Below are positions 54,641 through 61,795 of a DNA stretch of 64,000 bases, piece by piece. Source of the DNA: Saccharofermentans sp. Lineage in GTDB: Bacteria > Bacillota > Clostridia > Saccharofermentanales > Saccharofermentanaceae. Below the pieces are notes generated by a model. That model did no database searches. It saw nothing but the letters and a program-made list of their open reading frames with translations, and was not told the DNA's origin. The stretch lies in NCBI GenBank assembly GCA_024403655.1, contig JAKSRK010000001.1:1-64000 (forward strand). Direction: 5' to 3'. Both the position numbers and the translations under genes were made by a program. Within the stretch, counting starts at the first letter, position 1. Every line of letters starts with the position of its first letter.

Positions 54641-54664
54641 TAAGAAAGACATCTGCTAATGATG

Positions 54665-54670
54665 TAAAAT
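54665..54670 (+). promoter_or_regulatory. -10 box for a leaderless glycerate kinase transcript
   Basis: TAAAAT ends 6 bases before the ATG. No ribosome site is present in the 30 bases after the metY terminator. Confidence 0.45.
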
Positions 54671-54676
54671 ACTGAT

Positions 54677-55807
54677 ATGGTAAAAATAGTTGTTGCAATT
54701 GATTCTTTTAAAGGAAGCCTTACATCAATGGAAGCCGGAAATGCAGCCAAAGAAGGTATTTTAAAGGCTGTTTCAAAAGCTGATGTAATTGTAAGACCAT
54801 TGGCAGACGGCGGAGAAGGTACTTTTGAAGCTCTGACTTCAGGCATGGGTGGTGCTATTCAGCAAATAGAAGTTACAGGGCCTCTGGGCGATAAAGTTAC
54901 TGCATCTTATGGTATTATACCGGAATCTTCTACTGCCGTGATGGAAATGTCTCAGGCAGCCGGAATAACCCTGATTAACGAATCAGACAGAAATCCTCTT
55001 AATACAACTACTTATGGTGTCGGAGAGATGATTAAAGATGCCATTTATAAAGGCTGTCGTAAGTTCATCGTAGGAATTGGCGGCAGTGCTACAAATGACG
55101 GCGGAATAGGAATGCTACAGGCATTGGGCTTTAAGATCCTAGATAGAAACGGAAAACAGGTATCTTTGGGAGCTCGTGGTCTGGCTGAAGTTGATTCAAT
55201 TAGTACAGATGAAGTCTTAGCTGAGCTTAGCGAATGTGAGTTTAAGATCGCTTGTGATGTAACAAATCCCTTATTCGGGCCTAATGGAGCCAGTGCCGTA
55301 TTCGGCCCACAAAAAGGTGCAACACCTGAGATGGTAGCTGATATGGACCGATGGCTCTATGACTTTGCTTCAATATGTAACGATTCAGATCCGACAGCTC
55401 CCGGAACAGGTGCCGCAGGCGGACTGGGCTTTGCTTTCAAAACATTTACCAATTCAATATTAGAATCAGGAATCAGAATAGTCCTGGATGAAACAAATCT
55501 GGAAGATTATATAAAAGATGCTGATCTTGTAATAACCGGAGAAGGCAGACTCGACTCACAAACTGTTTATGGTAAGGCACCTATTGGTGTTGCTGCAATC
55601 GCTAAGCAATATAATATTCCTGTTATTGCATTCGCTGGCTCTGTATCTGATGATGCCTGCATCGTGAATAACTATGGAATCGATGCCTTTTTCCCTATTA
55701 CGAGAAGCATTTGCAGCCTTCAGGAAGCAATGCAAAAAGAGACAGCAAAGCGTAATCTCACATATACTGTTGAACAGGTAATGCGCATTTATTATAGAAA
55801 TATTTGA
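54677..55807 (+). CDS. glxK: Glycerate kinase (GlxK/GarK family)
   Basis: Phosphorylates glycerate using ATP, feeding lower glycolysis. The 376 residues match the GlxK/GarK family. They show VVAIDSFKGSLTSMEAGNA, PLADGGEGTFEAL, the GIGGSATNDGGIGM motif, CDVTNPLFGPNGASAVFGPQKGA and ITGEGRLDSQTVYGKAP. Whether the product is 2- or 3-phosphoglycerate cannot be judged. The ATG lies 6 bases after a -10 box and lacks a ribosome site. The end overlaps the opposing ydcF gene by 16 bases. Confidence 0.92.
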   Translation: MVKIVVAIDSFKGSLTSMEAGNAAKEGILKAVSKADVIVRPLADGGEGTFEALTSGMGGAIQQIEVTGPLGDKVTASYGIIPESSTAVMEMSQAAGITLINESDRNPLNTTTYGVGEMIKDAIYKGCRKFIVGIGGSATNDGGIGMLQALGFKILDRNGKQVSLGARGLAEVDSISTDEVLAELSECEFKIACDVTNPLFGPNGASAVFGPQKGATPEMVADMDRWLYDFASICNDSDPTAPGTGAAGGLGFAFKTFTNSILESGIRIVLDETNLEDYIKDADLVITGEGRLDSQTVYGKAPIGVAAIAKQYNIPVIAFAGSVSDDACIVNNYGIDAFFPITRSICSLQEAMQKETAKRNLTYTVEQVMRIYYRNI

Positions 55808-56544
55808 TGTGCAATAGCAAACATCTCTCTAAAGTAGTAACAAGGAAGTAGCCATAACGGCGTACTTACACCAATACCACCGGAATGAAGGCCCAGATCT
55901 TTTGCTATCAGATAAGCTCTATATTCATGGAATGAATCAGTTACTATAAGTACAGAATTTCCGAGGTTCTTTTCTACCATAATACTCTTACTGAACTTCA
56001 GGTTCTCTCTGGTAGACGTTGATTTGTCTTCCAAATAAAGCCTTGTAGAATCAATTCCGAGGCGAACTAATTCATCTCTTATACACTGAGCTTCAGAGAT
56101 TCCTTCATCAGGACCCTGACCACCTGAACATATACAGATTGCTTCCGGATGTTCTGAAAGATATTTATAAGCAGTATTAATCCTGTTACTAAGCATAAGA
56201 CTGGGACTACTACCATTAACTTTACAGCCTAGTACCACAACAACAGTACGTTCAGTAGAGGGAGGCGGGCAGTAAGAGTGCTTAACCATAAGTACAGTCA
56301 TTATGCTGATATAAGATATACCTGCCAAAAGCACAGTAACAACAATAGTTCTTATGATTTTCCTTTGCTTTAAGAAAGCATTTATCTTTATAAAGAAAAT
56401 ACAATATATTACTACTAATATACTTGCAATTAATCCGAAGAATCCGCCGATATTATTACCGGGTCCAGTGATTATGCTGGCAATCAAATCTACAATTAAT
56501 AATGAAAAAATGATTCCTACTAATATTCTTATAATCTTTATCAT
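55792..56544 (-). CDS. ydcF: YdcF family (DUF218) membrane protein
   Basis: The 250 residues start with about three membrane helices (residues 1-95) and continue with a DUF218 domain. This has VVVVLGCKVNGSSPSLML, CICSGGQGPDEGISEAQ, the Arg-Asn pair in STSTRENLKFSK and VTDSFHEYRAYLIAKDLG. Relatives act in lipid carrier or envelope metabolism, and E. coli YdcF binds SAM; the function here is not known. A TATAAT (minus strand, 56551-56556) ends 6 bases before the ATG and no ribosome site is present. Confidence 0.85.
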   Translation of the reverse strand: MIKIIRILVGIIFSLLIVDLIASIITGPGNNIGGFFGLIASILVVIYCIFFIKINAFLKQRKIIRTIVVTVLLAGISYISIMTVLMVKHSYCPPPSTERTVVVVLGCKVNGSSPSLMLSNRINTAYKYLSEHPEAICICSGGQGPDEGISEAQCIRDELVRLGIDSTRLYLEDKSTSTRENLKFSKSIMVEKNLGNSVLIVTDSFHEYRAYLIAKDLGLHSGGIGVSTPLWLLPCYYFREMFAIAHQIFL

Positions 56545-56550
56545 AGAAAT

Positions 56551-56556
56551 ATTATA
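56551..56556 (-). promoter_or_regulatory. -10 box for a leaderless ydcF transcript
   Basis: On the minus strand a perfect TATAAT is followed by ATTTCT and then the ATG. A perfect 10-bp inverted repeat lies 40 bases further upstream (56597-56619). Confidence 0.55.
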
Positions 56557-57072
56557 AGTTACTAAAGAAAATGAATTGAGGAATTAATACGGCATAAATA
56601 CTTTGACAATCAAAGTATTACATATTACATGATAATACGTACTAATAATAAAACTGATAAAGCAAAACATATAAATGCTTACACCAATAAACGTATTGTA
56701 CTGACAGACAAACGACGATTACAAAATACAAACTGCTAATAAGCGGTATCGAATTTAAAAGCATAAAGAACTAAATAATAAATACATTCCATATAATGTA
56801 ATTAGGATCCCAATGACAAACAGATTAAACAACCAGATAAAATCTGCATCTGTAAGTTAATGTATAACTAATAAATGATAGATATGATGTAACAATATAA
56901 GTTATTCAGATTACATTGTAATTATATTAGCCAATGAACCTGACAGCAGATTCCTAGTATCATGACCAAATCTGTGACATGACTAACCAATATACAATTG
57001 TTTTATCAAAAACTATCCCTTCCTAATTCACCAAAATTGTAATTATACCGAATTAGATATATATGGAAAAAT
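56557..57072. other. AT-rich stretch without genes
   Basis: About 515 bases between the operon terminator and ydcF. No open reading frame, tRNA or known RNA family is recognised. The base composition is distinctly more AT-rich than its surroundings. It contains a perfect hairpin AATACTTTGA/TCAAAGTATT with a CAA loop (56597-56619) and several short AT stems. The 12-base word ATTGTAATTATA is repeated at about 56917 and 57036. A TTGACA lies inside the hairpin, on the plus strand. Confidence 0.6.
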
Positions 57073-57104
57073 GAAAAAACTGATAACGCGTCAGCGCCAT
57101 CAGT
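57073..57104 (-). terminator. Terminator of the U32-to-vanZ operon
   Basis: On the minus strand ACTGATGGCGC and GCGTTATCAGT form an 11-bp stem (two G-U pairs) around TGAC, followed by six T residues. The stem starts inside the last codon and stop codon of vanZ. Confidence 0.85.
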
Positions 57105-57687
57105 CTTCATACCTCTCTTCGTCTTTACCAATATGCTGTAAGTAAATCGAGAATACAACTCTAATGATAAGCAATATAATGACAATACCGATTAGATCAA
57201 AACCGACATCAACAATTGTTCCGTGACGACCGTCGACAAACAACTGATGATATTCATCAAGAATTGCATATAATGTGCTAATCCATAATGAGATCAGAAT
57301 AAACATCTCGTTATCAGATTTAATGAGCTTCATTCTGGATTCCGAATAAGCAACCTTGGGAGAAATCTTATTCGTAGTGCTTACAGCAAAGAATGCCAAA
57401 AGAGCCAATACACTGAATTCGAATATATGAGCAAACTTACGAAGAATCTCCTCTGTGACTTCAATAAAGTTGAAATAGTAAGTTATATACGCGTAAAGCG
57501 AATTGGATCTTATTGAAGAATCACTTCCTGTCTCCGATGATAACTTAAAAATCTCAATAATCCAGAGTGTCAGTAAAAGCCAGAGAATAATGCTTATTAT
57601 AAGATATATAGCATTAATATCTTTCCTATGCAGCTCAGTCTTAAAGTTCGGTTCTTCTGACATAATAACGATATTATCCTTCTTCAC
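57100..57687 (-). CDS. VanZ family protein
   Basis: The 195 residues have four membrane helices and the VanZ-like motif: FAHIFEFSVLALLAFFAV and SLWISTLYAILDEYHQLFVDGRHGTIVDVGFDLIG. VanZ gives low-level teicoplanin resistance in enterococci, but most family members have unknown roles and this one has no resistance genes nearby. The start is a GTG preceded by AGGTGA; an internal ATG eight codons later is possible but lacks spacing to a ribosome site. It lies 3 bases after smpB. Confidence 0.82.
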   Translation of the reverse strand: MKKDNIVIMSEEPNFKTELHRKDINAIYLIISIILWLLLTLWIIEIFKLSSETGSDSSIRSNSLYAYITYYFNFIEVTEEILRKFAHIFEFSVLALLAFFAVSTTNKISPKVAYSESRMKLIKSDNEMFILISLWISTLYAILDEYHQLFVDGRHGTIVDVGFDLIGIVIILLIIRVVFSIYLQHIGKDEERYED

Positions 57688-57690
57688 GTA

Positions 57691-58158
57691 TCACCTGTTA
57701 TTGTACTTAATAGCACGGTCAATATCGCGCTTAGCCTGCTGCTGTGCCATTACATCACGCTTATCATAGTTCTTCTTACCACGAGCAAGACCTATCTCAA
57801 ACTTTACCTTACCATCTTTAAAATAGCACTTGGTAGGCACCAAAGTAAGACCATCCTGCTTGGTAATTGAATAAAGCTTGATGATTTCTTTCTTATGCAT
57901 AAGAAGTTTACGTGAGCGCATGGGGTCTAGATTAAATCTGTTTCCCATCTCATAAGGGCTTATATGCACACCAATAAGCCAAATCTCACCCTCTTTTACA
58001 GCCACGTAACTGTCTTTAAGGTTGACCTTACCAAGACGCATGCTCTTAACTTCCGTTCCTGAGAGAACGACACCGCATTCGTACTTTTCTTCTATATAGT
58101 AGTCGTGAAAAGCCTTTCGATTCTCGGCTATGACTTTAATTCCCTTTGTTATTGCCAT
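57691..58158 (-). CDS. smpB: SsrA-binding protein SmpB
   Basis: Partners tmRNA in rescuing stalled ribosomes. The 155 residues match the family, with HDYYIEEKYECGVVLSGTEVKSMRLGKVNLKDSYV and LIGVHISPYEMGNRFNLDPMRSRKLLMHKKEI. The basic C-terminal tail (KKNYDKRDVMAQQQAKRDIDRAI) inserts into the ribosome channel. It lies in the U32-to-vanZ operon. The ssrA gene is not in the window. Confidence 0.96.
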   Translation of the reverse strand: MAITKGIKVIAENRKAFHDYYIEEKYECGVVLSGTEVKSMRLGKVNLKDSYVAVKEGEIWLIGVHISPYEMGNRFNLDPMRSRKLLMHKKEIIKLYSITKQDGLTLVPTKCYFKDGKVKFEIGLARGKKNYDKRDVMAQQQAKRDIDRAIKYNNR

Positions 58159-58169
58159 TTCTTTACCTT

Positions 58170-59186
58170 TTATAGCTTAAGTGAAGGTACGGCATTAAGA
58201 TCAAGTCCGTGCCTTGTTCCGTTAATATACTCGAAATATCCCGCGGATGCAATCATTGCTGCATTATCGGTACAAAGACCAAGCTTGGGATAGAAAAGCT
58301 CAATGCCACGCTTTTTACTTTCGATATCAAATACTTCCCTCAAAAATGAGTTTGCACTGACACCGCCGGCAAGGCATACTTTCTTAATTCCGGTCATATT
58401 GGAAGCCTTCATTGTATTCTTTGCAAGTATCGTCGCGAGATGGTGCTGATAAGATGCAGTAAAGTCCTTAATATCAATCTCTTCGCCCTTCATCTTAATT
58501 CCGTTTATGAGATTAAGTGCGGATGTCTTAATGCCGCTGAAGGAGAAATCAAGGCTGTCTGCAAGGTGTGCTGTAGCGAAAGTATACTTCGTCACATCGC
58601 CTCCCTGCCCTGCTCTGTCCATCTTAGGACCACCGGGATAGCCAAGACCGATTACTCTCGCAATCTTATCTATCGCTTCTCCTGCAGCATCGTCTCTGGT
58701 CTTCGCAATAATATTAAGTTCAGTATAGGACTTAACTTCTACTATCTGCGTGTTACCGCCGCTTACACAAAGGCATAGAAAAGGCGGCTCTAGCTCAGGA
58801 AAGCTTAAATAGTTGGCACAGATATGTCCATGAAGATGATTAACTCCTACAAGAGGAAGTCCTGTAGCAGCACATATACCCTTAGCCGCCGAAAGGCCTA
58901 CAAGCAAAGCCCCTACCAGGCCTGGACCGTAGGTAACAGCTACAGCATCTACGTCTTCTAATGTCATATCTGCTTTCTTAAGAGCATCTTCTATGCAGGG
59001 ATAAACCGCATCTACATGCATTCTTGAAGCAAGCTCAGGAACGACTCCGCCGTACTCTTCGTGGAAGTCAGCCTGAGAAGCAATAATATTGCTTACTATC
59101 TCACGACCGTTCTTAACAATGGAACAAGCCGTCTCATCGCAGGAAGATTCAATTCCCAAAATGTATATGTCCTTATCGCTCTTCAT
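58170..59186 (-). CDS. tsaD: tRNA threonylcarbamoyladenosine transferase TsaD
   Basis: Adds threonylcarbamoyl to A37 of ANN-decoding tRNAs, in complex with TsaB/TsaE. The 338 residues show the opening ILGIESSCDETA, VPELASRMH, the metal motif NHLHGHICANYL, CVSGGNTQIVEV and the SFSGIKTSALNLI segment. Later come CLAGGVSANSFLREVF and CTDNAAMIASAG, all standard. The ribosome site GGGG precedes the ATG. The other Tsa genes are not in the window. Confidence 0.96.
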   Translation of the reverse strand: MKSDKDIYILGIESSCDETACSIVKNGREIVSNIIASQADFHEEYGGVVPELASRMHVDAVYPCIEDALKKADMTLEDVDAVAVTYGPGLVGALLVGLSAAKGICAATGLPLVGVNHLHGHICANYLSFPELEPPFLCLCVSGGNTQIVEVKSYTELNIIAKTRDDAAGEAIDKIARVIGLGYPGGPKMDRAGQGGDVTKYTFATAHLADSLDFSFSGIKTSALNLINGIKMKGEEIDIKDFTASYQHHLATILAKNTMKASNMTGIKKVCLAGGVSANSFLREVFDIESKKRGIELFYPKLGLCTDNAAMIASAGYFEYINGTRHGLDLNAVPSLKL

Positions 59187-59188
59187 GT

Positions 59189-60223
59189 TTACCCCTTAAT
59201 AAAAAATGTCGTCATATACTGCATTATTGTATCTATATATACATCTTTACCGACGTTAAAAGATTCCAGATATCCGGCTCCAGGAATCATTTGAGATACT
59301 GTGATTCCCGAGTTAAGCCTGTTACGTTCATCTACTATTTGAGTTATCTTCTCGGCTCCTATATAAGTGTCATGACCTCCGTAGATGATACAGACAGGCA
59401 CAGGAAGTCTGGATATCTCTGCTGCCAGATTAACCGAATCAGATATTCCCGTAGACACTCTGATCGCATACGGTACAAAGTTAGCGGTAAGTGAACCGAG
59501 GAACTCATTCTGACGTACTGCAGGGCTAATATAATCATCTGAATTCTTGGCAGGAGAATCAAAGATCATGCCCTTAATGTATGACTGATTAAGCCCTAGA
59601 TCCAGAATATCCTGAGGATAAGAATTAAGCTCGGCTTCTGTAAGATTAGCAGGCGGAAGCTGATCGTATGCCATAATGCAGGCGGTAGTTCCGGTTCCAA
59701 TACCGTAAAGAACTACATCAGTAGTAACGGATATGGACTTTACCTGAGAAATAGCTCCGAGAACATCGTTCCATTCAAGATAACCGTAACCCGTTATATC
59801 TCCTTCGGAATCACCTGAATTTCTAAGGTCGAACATGAAGACATTGTAGTCATTATTAAGCCATGTCTCTATAAGGTCGATCATGTTAACTCCGAACGGA
59901 AGTCTGTTAGATCCTGAGTTATGTACAACAATAATTGTCGTGATAGGATCTTCACACTTAAAGAACCATCCTGACAGTGTAGTCTGCTTATCAAAAGACT
60001 CAAATGAACATGTCGAATAAGAAGGCAGAATGTTAGATGGAACATTGGATACCTGAGTGGATTCGATATTCATAAGATTATTAGAACTTAATACTGTCAG
60101 AACAATCATAAAGACAAGTACGACAGCTATGATACTTAAGACCAGGGCACTTCTTACGATAAGTCTGTTGCCATGGCCGGCCATTTTATTCTCAAAATCA
60201 ACGCCGGAAAAACCTTTGCTCAT
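59189..60223 (-). CDS. Alpha/beta-hydrolase fold protein lacking the catalytic Ser and His
   Basis: In the 344 residues an N-terminal helix (about 24-46) anchors an outer alpha/beta-hydrolase domain like B. subtilis YqkD. Expected features are VFMFDLRNSGDSEG and VLYGIGTGTTA. The nucleophile motif GxSxG reads GIGTG (174-178), with Gly176 where Ser should be. The His motif reads GAGYLESF, with Tyr318 instead of His. The Asp site GGHDTYIGAE (D285) is kept. I infer that it is not a hydrolase and may be a binding or scaffold protein. A GGGAG ribosome site precedes the ATG, 2 bases before tsaD. Confidence 0.8.
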   Translation of the reverse strand: MSKGFSGVDFENKMAGHGNRLIVRSALVLSIIAVVLVFMIVLTVLSSNNLMNIESTQVSNVPSNILPSYSTCSFESFDKQTTLSGWFFKCEDPITTIIVVHNSGSNRLPFGVNMIDLIETWLNNDYNVFMFDLRNSGDSEGDITGYGYLEWNDVLGAISQVKSISVTTDVVLYGIGTGTTACIMAYDQLPPANLTEAELNSYPQDILDLGLNQSYIKGMIFDSPAKNSDDYISPAVRQNEFLGSLTANFVPYAIRVSTGISDSVNLAAEISRLPVPVCIIYGGHDTYIGAEKITQIVDERNRLNSGITVSQMIPGAGYLESFNVGKDVYIDTIMQYMTTFFIKG

Positions 60224-60240
60224 ATAGAATTACTCCCTTA

Positions 60241-61218
60241 TCAGAGCATCCTCTTCTTCTTCAACAATATCCAACTTATGACGAAGCTCATTATACAGCC
60301 GGCAAGAAGACAAATGAATGGAATGGGATTATTGGCAAATTCCGCATCCCAAGGCATGGGGCAGTTCTGACCGAAGAAGCATCCGATAAGGTCGGGCATC
60401 GTAAGACAGATTGTAGCTCCTGCGAGGATCTTCATTATGTCATTAACATTGTTGTTGATAATGGAAGCATACGCATCCATTGTGCTGCTTACGATAGTGG
60501 AATAAATATCCGCCATCTCATGAGCCTGCTTATACTCGATTACAACGTCCTCAAGAAGATCTTCATCCTCATCGTAGAGCTTAATCGTTCTGCCTCGCAT
60601 TAATTTCTCAAGCACGGCTTCGTTAGACTTCAACGATGATGCGAAGTAAACGAGGGATTTACTTAATTCAAGGAGCTTAAAGAGCTGATTATTACTAATC
60701 TCCTTGGCAAGCTCACTCTCAGCAACTTCTAACGTCTTGTCGATAAAACGCAGGAGTCTCAAGTACTCTCTTGCAACCGCAAAGAGAATCTGAATAGTAA
60801 ATCTCGTTCTGTATGCAATATAAAGATCCTTAATTCTGTTATCAATAAAGTGATCAAGAATCTGAGTCTGCCTGAGCGATACAGTTACGATGTGCTTAGG
60901 CGTCAGAATAATACCAAGAGGAGTAGTCTCATACTTGATAATGTCGTTATCTCTTCTGGTATAAGGTACGTCAATGATGACAAGGACAATTCCTGTATCG
61001 TCATCAAAGTCGATACGAGGTCTCTCCTCTTCATCCAATGGATATCTTAAGAATTCCTGGGGAATACTCAATTCATTCTCAACAGTAGCGATCTCGGATT
61101 CAGTCGGAGAATAAAGATTAATCCAGCAGTCATCCTTGATCTTGTCGATTTCTTCTACTCTGAAAAGCTGACGGGAAGATTTATGTTTGCTTTCTTGTGA
61201 TTCATAAATCTCAAGCAT
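60241..61218 (-). CDS. CorA-like divalent cation transporter
   Basis: The 325 residues have a large cytosolic N-terminal domain and two C-terminal membrane helices, the CorA layout. Characteristic segments are DKIKDDCWINLYSPTESEI and LGIILTPKHIVTVSLRQ, with the long helix KTLEVAESELAKEISNNQLFKLLELSKSLVYF. The periplasmic-loop signature, normally GMN, is GQN here (283-285). An AGGGAGG ribosome site is close to the ATG, and an extended -10 on the minus strand at 61256-61264 (TGCTAAAAT) may drive it. The ion carried is not certain. Confidence 0.82.
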   Translation of the reverse strand: MLEIYESQESKHKSSRQLFRVEEIDKIKDDCWINLYSPTESEIATVENELSIPQEFLRYPLDEEERPRIDFDDDTGIVLVIIDVPYTRRDNDIIKYETTPLGIILTPKHIVTVSLRQTQILDHFIDNRIKDLYIAYRTRFTIQILFAVAREYLRLLRFIDKTLEVAESELAKEISNNQLFKLLELSKSLVYFASSLKSNEAVLEKLMRGRTIKLYDEDEDLLEDVVIEYKQAHEMADIYSTIVSSTMDAYASIINNNVNDIMKILAGATICLTMPDLIGCFFGQNCPMPWDAEFANNPIPFICLLAGCIMSFVISWILLKKKRML

Positions 61219-61255
61219 TATATAAACCTCCCTTAATTAATTAAATCAGCATTTA

Positions 61256-61264
61256 ATTTTAGCA
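61256..61264 (-). promoter_or_regulatory. Extended -10 upstream of corA
   Basis: TGCTAAAAT on the minus strand forms an extended -10 in the 72-base gap between dut and corA. The leader would be about 31 bases. Confidence 0.45.
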
Positions 61265-61290
61265 TTTATAAGGATGTATTACCACCCACA

Positions 61291-61782
61291 TCAAACACCG
61301 GTAGAGCCGAATCCGCCACCTCTGTTACTGCCGATATCTGCAACAGAATCAACAATATCAAGATTAGCATATTCTACCTTTGCTACTACCATCTGAGCGA
61401 TTCTGTCACCCTTCTTAATAAGGTAGCTGCCATGCTTGCAGCCCTTATCGTTAAGTGTAAACGGAGCATCTTCACTTGCATCTTCACGATTGGAAGCATT
61501 ATAGATAATTACGTTAACTTCGTCTCTGTAACCGCAGTCAATTGTTCCGGGGGTATTAGGGACTCTTAATGTAGTCTTATAAGAGATACCGCTTCTTGGA
61601 CGAATCTGAACTTCATATCCGTAAGGGATAGCCATTTTAAGGCCAGTTGGTACAAGAACACTGCAGCCGGGCTTAACAACAATATCAGCACAGCTGTAAA
61701 GGTCCATTCCTGCGTCGCCGTCATTAGCATATGTGGGAAGTACTGCTTCTTCCCTGCACTTTTCAATCTTAATATCAATCAC
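61291..61782 (-). CDS. dut: dUTP diphosphatase
   Basis: Hydrolyses dUTP to dUMP, keeping uracil out of DNA. The trimeric class is clear in the 163 residues: DGDAGMDLYSCADI, VPTGLKMAIPYGYEVQIRPRSGISYKTTL, NTPGTIDCGYRDEVNVIIYN and GDRIAQMVVAKVE. The C-terminal GGFGSTG loop (RGGGFGSTGV) closes over the substrate. A 15-residue insertion (SNREDASEDAPFTLNDKGC) lies between the third and fourth motifs. The start is a GTG with GAGGAGGA upstream, 13 bases after the U32 gene. Confidence 0.94.
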   Translation of the reverse strand: MIDIKIEKCREEAVLPTYANDGDAGMDLYSCADIVVKPGCSVLVPTGLKMAIPYGYEVQIRPRSGISYKTTLRVPNTPGTIDCGYRDEVNVIIYNASNREDASEDAPFTLNDKGCKHGSYLIKKGDRIAQMVVAKVEYANLDIVDSVADIGSNRGGGFGSTGV

Positions 61783-61795
61783 TTATGAGTCCTCC

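Noticed and set aside
57100-57687. Glycopeptide resistance locus
   Set aside because: VanZ family proteins are widespread and no vanHAX or vanRS genes are present.
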